Positions 29,408 through 37,152 of a stretch of 64,000 nucleotides of DNA are shown in pieces; positions within the stretch are counted from its first letter, which is position 1, and every line of letters begins with the position of its first letter. The notes beneath the pieces are model-generated. The model had not been told where the DNA came from. It saw only the letters and a program-made list of their open reading frames with translations, and did not search any database. The translations under genes were made by a program, and so were the position numbers. This DNA is from Allorhizobium ampelinum S4. GTDB taxonomy: Bacteria > Pseudomonadota > Alphaproteobacteria > Rhizobiales > Rhizobiaceae. Where the stretch lies: positions 1,863,001-1,927,000 of the forward strand of contig NC_011989.1 in NCBI RefSeq assembly GCF_000016285.1. Direction: 5' to 3'.

Positions 29408-29793
29408 GGACAGCGCAGCGCCTACCTGCCTTCTGCACCCTTCCGAGGGTCCGGGGCGGACAGCAAGGACAGATAAACCGGTCTTACGGACAGATAGGTT
29501 TTTTCCTTCGGACAGGAAGAGCGCAACGTTTTCAAACTGTTATGAACGATGGACAGCTAGGACAGGTAATTGCCGTCCTTTCGTGATGCGCGCTCGCGCG
29601 CATTTTTTCAAAGCCGCATTGCCACGGATGATGCGTGTCATGAGAAATTGATGATGGGGTTTGTATTGCGCGCACCATTAAAGGTCGCCACTTACCTGTC
29701 CTAGCTGTCCATCCATTGTTTTTATTATGTTTTATCTGTCCATTTACTGATTTTATCTGTCCGTTTTCTACCGGTTATCTGTCCTAGCTGTCC
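29408..29793. repeat. Array B: GGACAG/CTGTCC paired hexamers, inverted halves
   Basis: Left half GGACAG at 29408, 29458 and 29467 (9-bp pair), 29488, 29510, 29551 and 29560 (pair). Right half CTGTCC at 29696 and 29705 (pair), 29736, 29757, 29779 and 29788 (pair). Same layout as array A with a different hexamer. The last unit is 26 bp before a GTG that opens decayed copy 2. Confidence 0.9.
29586..29608 (+). terminator. Hairpin with T-run between the halves of array B
   Basis: ATGCGCGC pairs with GCGCGCAT around a 2-nt centre and is followed by TTTTT. It separates the two array halves, as if the left half ended one transcript and the right half began another. Confidence 0.6.
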
Positions 29794-29819
29794 AAAATCT
29801 GAAAGTAAGAGGTTAAGCA

Positions 29820-30090
29820 GTGAAAAAAATCACAGTTGAAGAATTTTTGAACGGGGCTTCCTGAAAGAACTCTGCATAGTCGGATGGGGTCCGGATACTC
29901 ATATGAGTGTTTCGTCGTCCCCGGATGGCCCCAATCCTGAAACCCTTGAGACCGCCCGTTATCGTGCGCGGTTAGTCAAATTTCAGCCGGATCGCCACAA
30001 AAGTCTTGGCTTATCCGAAAACCTCATCTACCACGGTTGTGGTATTCATCTGTCGTGTCGGCCCTTAGGCTCGACGCCCTTCCCCGTAAC
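29820..30090 (+). pseudogene. Decayed copy 2 of the 259-residue gene
   Basis: Begins GTG and encodes KKITVEEFLN, related to KKMSIEAFLN of the intact copy. A deletion at codon 13 breaks the frame; the homologous FLKELCIVGWG continues in the next frame. After about 30 codons it diverges into unrelated sequence (a frame beginning MSVSSSPDG at 29903). Confidence 0.75.
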
Positions 30091-30131
30091 CCCTTCGCCG
30101 ACCGGGAAAGTCGAAATAACTGTCTGAAATC

Positions 30132-30380
30132 TGACAGTTTTGACAGTTCGTCTGACAGTCGCACCGACAGTTTAAGCCGAAATTCACCAACGAAATCAAC
30201 AAACCCTGACAGTTCGGATAGTTTTTCGACCCTATACGTATAAGGGTTTGGGGAGGTCGGGAGGTTGATGTTGAATTTTCTCTATATGTATGTGTGAAAT
30301 AACTGTCAAAACTGTCTAACTTATTGTAATATATAAACATAACTGTCAATAAACTGTCAGGTCAACTGTCAAAACTGTCA
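30132..30380. repeat. Array C: TGACAG/CTGTCA paired hexamers, inverted halves, intact gene downstream
   Basis: Left half TGACAG at 30132 and 30141 (9-bp pair), 30153, CGACAG at 30165, TGACAG at 30207 with GGATAG at 30216. Right half CTGTCA at 30303 with CTGTCT at 30312 (pair), 30343, 30354, 30366 and 30375 (pair). Between the halves lies the perfect palindrome TATACGTATA (30233-30242). The last unit is 12 bp before the ATG at 30393, overlapping the expected ribosome-binding site. Confidence 0.9.
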
Positions 30381-30392
30381 GAAAGTATTCTC

Positions 30393-31172
30393 ATGAAGAA
30401 AATGAGCATTGAAGCCTTTCTGAATTGGGCTTTCACGAAAGAACTGTGCAAAGTCGGATCTGGATCGAATGTCGGTCTGGCTTCAATTCCATCGTCTTGG
30501 GGTATGATCGGCTCATATGCCGCGTTAGGCACGATGATTGACCGCAGCCCGAACGGTTATGGCGTCATTCCTGATTTCATTGAGGATGGCCTGCCACATG
30601 CGGATGCGGTGCGGGCAGGGGATGCAGTGCGGCGTCTGACTTCAGTCGCTCTCGATATTCCGGAAGGTTGGAACCCGTTCCCGGAATGGGCGGATGATCA
30701 TGGTCTGGTTGCTGCTGAGGTTGAGCGGGTGCGGGCAGAAGTGATGATCAAGGGCGATAGGCTGGCCGGTCGCCATGTTGCCGCGCTTGTCACCACCTGC
30801 GTCCTTCTTAACCGTGGCCCGGACTGGCAGGCCTCAAAACCGCGTGAAACCATGATTGCCGACAAGGATGGCACGCCGCGCTGGTTTTGCCAGAAAACAT
30901 CGAAGGATGCCTTTGGCCGGTCCTATACCATTGAGACGGACGGCTATAACCGCCGCGCCCGCAAACCGCACCGTGGCGCCTACCATAAATACCAGCTTGC
31001 ATCGTCCATCCGGGGTGCGATCCTCGACCGGATGGAATGGCAACAATGGCAAGCCGCCCTGTCCATCCTCGCCGCCGACCTGAAAAATGATTTGCTTGCC
31101 CATGAAATTCTACCCTTCGAACCGGATCTTGAGCCGTGGGCGAGCGAAGAAAAAATGCAGGAATGTGCGTAG
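30393..31172 (+). CDS. Phage early-region protein of unknown function, intact member of a three-copy family
   Basis: 259 residues, family not recognised. N terminus MKKMSIEAFLNWAFTKELCK; then an Asp/Glu-rich middle, a helical stretch around EVERVRAEVMIKGDRLAGRH and a basic region RRARKPHRGAYHKYQ that might bind nucleic acid. No signal or membrane segment. It directly follows array C, and its start is conserved in the two decayed copies downstream of arrays A and B, so gene and array travel together. Replication or autoregulation are possible roles, but no motif decides this. Confidence 0.75.
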   Translation: MKKMSIEAFLNWAFTKELCKVGSGSNVGLASIPSSWGMIGSYAALGTMIDRSPNGYGVIPDFIEDGLPHADAVRAGDAVRRLTSVALDIPEGWNPFPEWADDHGLVAAEVERVRAEVMIKGDRLAGRHVAALVTTCVLLNRGPDWQASKPRETMIADKDGTPRWFCQKTSKDAFGRSYTIETDGYNRRARKPHRGAYHKYQLASSIRGAILDRMEWQQWQAALSILAADLKNDLLAHEILPFEPDLEPWASEEKMQECA

Positions 31173-31263
31173 TTCATTGAAAATACATCGAAATAATCGC
31201 AATTGCGGTCAATGGACGGCGGCCAAAGTTTGACATAGGTTGAACACACTGAAAAAGGTAAGA

Positions 31264-31296
31264 AAAACCCGCTGGCGGAAACGCTCGGCGGGTTTT
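31264..31296 (+). terminator. Terminator after the early-region gene
   Basis: AAAACCCGC pairs with GCGGGTTTT across a 15-nt loop with further internal pairing, then GAGTTTTT. It lies 91 bp past the stop of the 259-residue gene and could also serve the minus-strand DUF1508 gene. Confidence 0.75.
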
Positions 31297-31351
31297 GAGT
31301 TTTTGCGAACTCGGTGGGCTTGATAGCCCATCAAGAGAGTATCAATGTTAT

Positions 31352-31377
31352 CATGGCGCATGATGTTGCCAGGCTGA
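31352..31377 (+). repeat. 26-bp exact copy of the tail-fibre gene 5' region
   Basis: Identical to 47998-48023, where it encodes residues MAHDVARL of the tail-fibre protein. Here no long reading frame surrounds it. It is a fossil of a second fibre gene or of a recombination event. Confidence 0.85.
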
Positions 31378-31398
31378 AGGGCTCGGCTTAAGTCTTTT

Positions 31399-31590
31399 TT
31401 ATTCGGTGTAGAACACGTCGGCGCTACTCGATCCCTTCAGTAAATTGATACTGTGTGTGCAATCACTTCGATTGACGTAACTTTCACTGCTGCGCGCAAT
31501 CTCTTCTCCATTTTTCGCGTAGTATATCCAATACCACTGGCCGCGATTGTCCTTTTTTTGCCAGTAGCAAGGGTATGTTACTTCTGCCAT
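31399..31590 (-). CDS. DUF1508 (YegP-like) small protein
   Basis: 63 residues, single DUF1508-type repeat: YWQKKDNRGQWYWIYYAKNG, then IARSSESYVNRSDCTHSINLL. The family is widespread with unclear function. A strong AAAGGAG lies just before the ATG at 31590. On the opposite strand to the late genes, so probably expressed from the prophage independently. The 160 bp upstream contain a tandem GCTATTCACA repeat (two copies near 31660). Confidence 0.82.
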   Translation of the reverse strand: MAEVTYPCYWQKKDNRGQWYWIYYAKNGEEIARSSESYVNRSDCTHSINLLKGSSSADVFYTE

Positions 31591-31754
31591 TTCGAACTCC
31601 TTTAGTTGTAACGCACTGAAGTTTGAGCGCGAAGTTCAGCACGTGCAACGCAAAAGTTGCTATTCACAGCTATTCACAGTCTAGGATCGAATTAATGCTT
31701 GGTAATTCAGAAACTTCTTGATTTCTGCCGGAATCAAAATTTTGAAGGTATTCG

Positions 31755-32384
31755 ATGGCTGATTTAACTGTGCGTTGGGGCGATGTTACTGGCCTTAAGC
31801 GTCTGGAAAACGCCATGAAGCGCCTTGACGGCCCGCAAAAGCGCATCGTGCTTCAGCGGGCGGTCAATCACACCGGTGATAAGGCGCTAACGCAGGTTAG
31901 CCGGACGCTGGCGAAGCAGACAGGCCTGCCCTACGGCGTCATCAAGAAGGCGTTGAAGGTTCGAAAGGCGACGGGAACCGGTATCAGCCGGGAAACTGGC
32001 GAGATCGTCTCGTTTACCGATGCCTCGTTCAACTACACGATCACATCTCGGGGCGGCGATATCGCCCTGAAATACTTCAAGGCTCGGGAAACCAAGGCTG
32101 GCGTGACCGCTGCCCCGTTCGGTAAGCGCACGCTGTTCGCCGGTGCATTCATGAAAGGCGGGCGTTTCCCTGGCCGAGTGAATGCGCCTTCCCTTCACGG
32201 TCACGTCTTCCGCCGGTCGGGAAAAGGTCGCAACCCTATCGAGCTTCAAAACTCTGGTGTGGTCATTCCGGCCGAGATGGTCTCAGGCGCAAGCGCCAAG
32301 GTCTTTACCGAGACGGTCGAGACCAGCCTGCCGACGCGTGTCATACATGAGATCGGGTATCTGATCCCCGGTTTCTTTGAATAA
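31755..32384 (+). CDS. Phage minor tail protein Z-like
   Basis: 209 residues. Resembles prophage minor tail protein Z: basic N terminus (RLENAMKRLDGPQKRIVLQRA), YGVIKKALKVRKA, and a conserved C terminus RVIHEIGYLIPGFFE. Such proteins act at the tail completion or head-tail end. It is oddly placed before the terminase genes, and a copy of its last 39 bp occurs after the tape measure gene (53656-53694). Confidence 0.75.
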   Translation: MADLTVRWGDVTGLKRLENAMKRLDGPQKRIVLQRAVNHTGDKALTQVSRTLAKQTGLPYGVIKKALKVRKATGTGISRETGEIVSFTDASFNYTITSRGGDIALKYFKARETKAGVTAAPFGKRTLFAGAFMKGGRFPGRVNAPSLHGHVFRRSGKGRNPIELQNSGVVIPAEMVSGASAKVFTETVETSLPTRVIHEIGYLIPGFFE

Positions 32385-32561
32385 AAACAAAGACTTGAAG
32401 GTGAAAACGTTGCATTTTTGCATCGATTTCAACCCCAAAAGCCGGGTGTGGCAACCCTGCCACATCCCCCCCCCCGGTCTAGGGACCGTACCCAAGCCCG
32501 ACAGACCCACGAACAGATTTGTGCCCGGGTTTCGGGCAGTCTCAGAGGTTTGAATGTTGGG

Positions 32562-32608
32562 TTAACGGGGTTGACGGGGTTAACGGGGGCGGTTGACGGG
32601 GTTGACGG
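32562..32608. repeat. Array D: five TTRACGG repeats with 9-bp period before terminase
   Basis: TTAACGGGG (32562), TTGACGGGG (32571), TTAACGGGG (32580), GCGG, TTGACGGGG (32593), TTGACGG (32602). It ends 20 bp before the small terminase start. The 9-bp period matches arrays A-C. Candidate terminase recognition (pac/cosB) site. Confidence 0.75.
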
Positions 32609-32628
32609 CTGAAAGGTGATGGTGATCG

Positions 32629-33231
32629 ATGTCTGATGTGATGTGGTCAATCACCGAAATTGCGGCGCGGGACAGTGTTTCGAAGGCGGCGATTTCCAAG
32701 GCGGTCAAGAGGTTGCTGGAAGCCCACCCGGATACGCCTGTTGATCGTGGTCCGCAGGGGCAAGTCATGCGGGTGTCTCTGGCGCACTATGACCATTACC
32801 GGGCGCGCTATATCAACCCTGCCAAGGCCACCGCGCCTGTTCGGCCTATTGGGTCAGATGAGGCGGCGGCAGGCGCAGGGCCGCAGGTGCCGCAGGGTGA
32901 TAGACTGGAGGAGGCTCGCCGACAGAGAGAATGGTTGGCTCTTGGCCGTGAGCGATTGCGGGACCAGGAAGAACGCGGACAACTTGTTCGAAAGGACAAA
33001 GTGGATGCTGCGGTTCTTGCCATTGGCGCGGAATTACAGGCGATTCTTCGGCGGCTGCCAAACCGGGCGGACGATATTGCCCTGGCTGTCTCGAAAGAGG
33101 GCGTGCATAGCGTGCGGGTCCTGTTGCGGGAAATCGCTTTCGAGATCGGCAACGAGATGGCGGACAAGCTGGAGGCGATTGCCAGCGAAGCGCCGACCGG
33201 TGATGCTTTGATCGAGGAAGAGGAAGCGTGA
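32629..33231 (+). CDS. Terminase small subunit (DNA-recognition)
   Basis: 200 residues. N-terminal HTH (WSITEIAARDSVSKAAISKA) with a wing like lambda Nu1, then an Ala/Arg-rich helical part and an acidic C-terminal tail (DALIEEEEA) that may contact the large subunit. Binds the packaging site; stop overlaps the large-subunit ATG by 4 bp. Identification rests on position and the HTH. Confidence 0.85.
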   Translation: MSDVMWSITEIAARDSVSKAAISKAVKRLLEAHPDTPVDRGPQGQVMRVSLAHYDHYRARYINPAKATAPVRPIGSDEAAAGAGPQVPQGDRLEEARRQREWLALGRERLRDQEERGQLVRKDKVDAAVLAIGAELQAILRRLPNRADDIALAVSKEGVHSVRVLLREIAFEIGNEMADKLEAIASEAPTGDALIEEEEA

Positions 33232-35243
33232 CAGTGCATCCTGGTGCGCTGCGCGGTGTTGCGTCCACGTTGGCGACAGCCATCAGGCCGACACCGCCGG
33301 TACCCTTTGATCGCTGGTTGACCCAGAATGTCGTGCTGGTGGACGGGCCGAAAAAGGGTGAACTTTGGTCCGCTGCGGATGCGCCTTACCTGGTCGAGAT
33401 CGCGGAATGTCTTAGCCAGGAGCACCCGTGCAATCTGGTTTCGGTGCGCAAGTCGCAGCAAACAGGCGTGTCCATTCTGGCGTTGTCCTGGATGATGTAC
33501 ATTGCGGAGACCTGCCCTGATAACGCGCTGTATGGCGTTCCGGGCATCGATGCTCTGCAAGACATCAACTCCGGAAAGCTCCAGCCGCTGATTGACGCCT
33601 GGCAGAAGAAGACGAAAAAAGAGACGATCTACCCGTCGACCAGCCGTTCCGGGGTTGGATCGACCACGTATGAGAAGAAATTCGCCGGCGGTTCGATCTA
33701 TCTGGCCAATGCCAATACGGTCATGGATCTGTCGGCCAAGACGGCGCGCTTCGGGGTTAAGGATGAGGTGTCCAAATGGAACCCTCTGCCGAATGGCGCA
33801 GACCCGGAAAACCTGTTTTTCGGTCGCTTTACAGCGTTCCGCCGGCAGAAGACCTATAAGATTTTTGAGCTGTCCACGCCGGAGCTGGACAGCGGTGATG
33901 CGCTGGGCGAGGGGCCGGGCCATTGCCGTATCGACCGGTCGTTCCGGCGTTCGGACCAGCGATTCTGGCATATCAAATGTCCGGAATGCGGTGTCGAGCA
34001 GGTTCAGGAAGATCAGAACTTTCTGATCAACCGGGGCCAGCCGCATAAATCTGTGATGCGGTGCGTGAAATGCAGGCATCATATTTCGGAAATGGAGCGG
34101 GTATCGGCGGTGCGGGAAGGGCGGTATATTCCGTCTCTCTCTGGGCCGGATCGTCATCCTGGCTTTCATGTCGATGCCTTCATGTCGTTGATGATGTCCT
34201 ACGAGGCGATTGCCGAGGACAAGATCAGCTACGAGGCAAAGGGTGAGGCCGGCGCGAAGGACTACCATAATCTGATCCTGGCCAAGCCATATCAGATGAA
34301 GGGCAATGCACCGGACCACAAACGGCTGATGGAGCGCCGGGAAGATTACACGCCCGGCGTCATCCCATCTGGCGGACTGCTGTTTGTGGCCGGTGCAGAC
34401 GTTCAAGGCTACGGCATTTACTGCGAAGGCGTTGCCTTCGGTGAAGATCGGCAGAGCTGGAACGTCTTCGCCGAATTCTTCGAAGGCGCGACGGACAATC
34501 CGCAGGCGGGTGCCTGGCTGCTGTTTGAGGAATTCGTTTCGCAGGAATTTCCGGATGCGTTCGGGGTTCTGCGGAAGATCGATGCTCTGGGCGTCGACGC
34601 TGGCTGGCGCACCAACCAGGTCATGGAATGGTGCCGTCGCCATCCGAATGCCTATGCCACGAAGGGCCAAGGCGGGCGGGGCCTGCCGGCTATCGGTATG
34701 CCGTCGCGCAAGACAGTCACCAAGCGGGGCAAGCGCAAGCGGTTCGGTTCGGCGATGTCCTGGCCGGTCGGCACATGGTCATTGAAGGCAGAGTTTTACG
34801 GCAATTTGCACAAGATTGGTCTTGCGGCTGGAGAGGCGCAGGACCCGTCCGGCTATTGCCATTTTCATAAGGAGCTTGGCGAGGAATATTTCCAGCAGAT
34901 CACGGGGGAATATTTTCATCAGGCTTTGGTGAAGGGCAAGCTGCACGAAGAGTGGAAGAAGCGGCGGGAGCATAACCACTTTCTCGACTGCAGAATCGGC
35001 GCGATGGCCATGGCGGAACACCTTGGCCTGTCGAAGATGAGCGCCAGTGAGTGGGCAAGACTGAGGGCCATGCTGGAGCCGGAGATTGTGCCGGATCTTC
35101 TGTCCTCGGCCAGCCACAAGCTCTTGCATGAGGATCGGCCAGCAGAGCCGCAGAAAATACCGGTTGCCGCGCCAGCAGCGGCGGTACCGGCGCAGACCAA
35201 AGCAGACAAACCGACTGAAAACAGGTGGAAAAAGCGCAAATGA
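33228..35243 (+). CDS. Terminase large subunit, lambda GpA family
   Basis: DNA-packaging ATPase/nuclease of 671 residues. Translocating ATPase part at the N terminus (NLVSVRKSQQTGVSILALSW, walker-like), a zinc-binding pair HIKCPECG and MRCVKCRHH near residues 245-285, and the nuclease part with FVAGADVQGYGIYCEGVAFG and ALGVDAGWRTNQV. Lysine-rich C terminus. The ATG overlaps terS; its stop overlaps the portal ATG. Confidence 0.95.
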   Translation: MTVHPGALRGVASTLATAIRPTPPVPFDRWLTQNVVLVDGPKKGELWSAADAPYLVEIAECLSQEHPCNLVSVRKSQQTGVSILALSWMMYIAETCPDNALYGVPGIDALQDINSGKLQPLIDAWQKKTKKETIYPSTSRSGVGSTTYEKKFAGGSIYLANANTVMDLSAKTARFGVKDEVSKWNPLPNGADPENLFFGRFTAFRRQKTYKIFELSTPELDSGDALGEGPGHCRIDRSFRRSDQRFWHIKCPECGVEQVQEDQNFLINRGQPHKSVMRCVKCRHHISEMERVSAVREGRYIPSLSGPDRHPGFHVDAFMSLMMSYEAIAEDKISYEAKGEAGAKDYHNLILAKPYQMKGNAPDHKRLMERREDYTPGVIPSGGLLFVAGADVQGYGIYCEGVAFGEDRQSWNVFAEFFEGATDNPQAGAWLLFEEFVSQEFPDAFGVLRKIDALGVDAGWRTNQVMEWCRRHPNAYATKGQGGRGLPAIGMPSRKTVTKRGKRKRFGSAMSWPVGTWSLKAEFYGNLHKIGLAAGEAQDPSGYCHFHKELGEEYFQQITGEYFHQALVKGKLHEEWKKRREHNHFLDCRIGAMAMAEHLGLSKMSASEWARLRAMLEPEIVPDLLSSASHKLLHEDRPAEPQKIPVAAPAAAVPAQTKADKPTENRWKKRK

Positions 35244-36877
35244 CGGAAAAGCCACGGGTGAGGGTGAAGGCGGGTAGCGTGAGTGCGCCCGCAGTGCGCC
35301 CAACTGGTGCGCCCCGCAATGGGCGCGCTTCGTCCGCCTATATGCGCGATAGTCAGTCCGGTATCATTGCCTCTCGTCCGGCGTCTTTGCGTGAGCATCG
35401 TGACGAGGTTCGGCGCATCTGGTGGCGGGCAGCGGGCCTTGCCATGGACATGTTGCAGAATTCCGGCCGGTTGCGCGGGGCTGCTGACCAGATCCTGGCC
35501 GATACCATCGGTGTCGAGCTGCAATTGAACCCGAAGCCTGATCTAACCCGGTTTGGCTATGACACGCTTGAAGCCATCGAGTGGACGCGGCTGGTCAAGG
35601 CCGAATGGAAGACATGGAGCTGGAACCCGCGTGAATGCGATTTCCGCGCCAAGCTGACCATTCCGCAGCAGACAGATGTCGGCATGCGAAACTGGCTGGC
35701 TTTCGGCGAAAGCACGGGTGTTGTAGCGTATTTGCCGCGCTCACAGCGTCTTCCAGGCTGCCGTACCGGCACGAAAATGCTGATGCTGTCGCCTCAAAAG
35801 CTGGTGCAGGATACCAGCGAGATGATGGGTCTCTATCAAGGCATCTTCCATGATGCCTATGGCCGCCCACAGGTCTATCGTTTTAAGGAATGCCGGGACG
35901 GTTTGACCTATACGGTGGACTATGCGGCGGCGGATGCGGATGGGCGACAGCTTGTTTTGCATGCATTCGACCCGTTTTCGGCGGAAGACGTGCGTGGCAT
36001 TTCCGTTCTGGTGCCGACGTTTCGCAAATATCTGATGGCCGAGAACACGGATGACGCGACGGCGCAGATCATGTTCATGCAGACCATCTATTCGGCGGTT
36101 CTGAAGAGCGATAAGCCGAGTGCCGAGGCGTTTGAGGCTTTGGAAAGCTTGAAGGATAGTGGTGCTCTTGGTGTCGAGGGCATTGCACAGGATTTCGTTG
36201 ATTACTTTCGCGCCCAGCTCGACCGGGCCGCAGAATCGGAAATCCGGATGGGTGCCGGAGCTGGTGTGTCGCATCTCGCGCCCGGTGAAGATCTGGAGTT
36301 CAAGAACATCACGGCGCCTGGCTCCTATTATAAGGATTTCATGGCGTCGTTGCACCGGGAAACGGCCCGTGCGCTTGGTGTCAGCTATGGCGGGTATACG
36401 CTTGACTATACGGCTGCCACCTATGCCTCGACGATGATGGAGAATTCGGCGCTTTGGCCGATTGCCCAGCGTCGGACCCAGCGAATTGCCGCACCGCATG
36501 TGCTTGTGCCTTACGGTAGCTGGCTGGATGAGATGATCGAAGAGGGGCGCATTCCCTTCAAGGGTGGTCTCGAAGTCTACCGCGCCAACCGTGATGCGGT
36601 GCAATGGGCGCTGTGCAACGGTCCGGCCAAGCCGACAGCCGACGATTTGAAGCGGGCCAAGGCTTCCAGTGAGCGGATCGCGAACGGAACGGGTGACCTG
36701 ACTGAGGAAATCAGCGAATTGGGCGGCGATGCCGAAGAGCGGTTTGAAAGCCGCCTCTGGTGGCACACTCGCTACAAGGATGCAGGAATGCCATCGCCAT
36801 TCGAGCGTGGTTTGCCGAGCGATCCAGCCGGCAGCAATGAAACTGGCGCGAGCCAGGAACAGACGGCAGGTGCGTGA
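35240..36877 (+). CDS. Portal protein, lambda GpB family
   Basis: 545 residues. The portal dodecamer through which DNA enters. GpB-family blocks include SRPASLREHRDEVRRIWWRA, ILADTIGVELQ, HAFDPFSAEDVRGIS, GAGAGVSHLAPGEDLEF and DFMASLHRETARALGVSYGG. The ATG at 35240 overlaps the terL stop. Confidence 0.95.
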   Translation: MTEKPRVRVKAGSVSAPAVRPTGAPRNGRASSAYMRDSQSGIIASRPASLREHRDEVRRIWWRAAGLAMDMLQNSGRLRGAADQILADTIGVELQLNPKPDLTRFGYDTLEAIEWTRLVKAEWKTWSWNPRECDFRAKLTIPQQTDVGMRNWLAFGESTGVVAYLPRSQRLPGCRTGTKMLMLSPQKLVQDTSEMMGLYQGIFHDAYGRPQVYRFKECRDGLTYTVDYAAADADGRQLVLHAFDPFSAEDVRGISVLVPTFRKYLMAENTDDATAQIMFMQTIYSAVLKSDKPSAEAFEALESLKDSGALGVEGIAQDFVDYFRAQLDRAAESEIRMGAGAGVSHLAPGEDLEFKNITAPGSYYKDFMASLHRETARALGVSYGGYTLDYTAATYASTMMENSALWPIAQRRTQRIAAPHVLVPYGSWLDEMIEEGRIPFKGGLEVYRANRDAVQWALCNGPAKPTADDLKRAKASSERIANGTGDLTEEISELGGDAEERFESRLWWHTRYKDAGMPSPFERGLPSDPAGSNETGASQEQTAGA

Positions 36878-37143
36878 TGGCGCTGGTGAAGATCAACGGT
36901 GTCGAGGTCGATCAGGACGATCCTTGCGCGCTGTTTCAGGCGCTTTATTCGGTGAAATTGAGGGCTTTGGCGGGCGAGCATGTCAGCCAGATGTCGATTC
37001 AGTCGCCTGTTACCCGCGACCAGGTGGTGTTTTCATCGGCCAATCTGTCGGCGCTCGACACCGAATTGAACCGGCTTGCCTCCGCCTGCCACGAAAAGAC
37101 CACCGGACGGCGGCTTAGCCGCCGGTGGACCCTCAAGTATTAG
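36877..37143 (+). CDS. gpW-like head-tail joining protein
   Basis: 88 residues. Fold pattern of lambda gpW: helix (DPCALFQALYSVKLRALAG), beta hairpin (SIQSPVTRDQVVFSS), helix (SALDTELNRLASACHE) and a basic tail (RRLSRRWTLKY). Its ATG overlaps the portal stop (TGATG). In lambda gpW binds the portal after packaging. Confidence 0.8.
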   Translation: MALVKINGVEVDQDDPCALFQALYSVKLRALAGEHVSQMSIQSPVTRDQVVFSSANLSALDTELNRLASACHEKTTGRRLSRRWTLKY

Positions 37144-37152
37144 AGGAACGTT

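Noticed and set aside
28360..30380. CRISPR-like repeat arrays
   Set aside because: Repeat units are 6 bp with irregular gaps and inverted halves; there are no uniform spacers and no cas genes.
32808..34670. Long open frame on the minus strand opposite the terminase genes
   Set aside because: It is a by-product of GC-rich coding on the other strand; the plus-strand frames encode clear terminase proteins.
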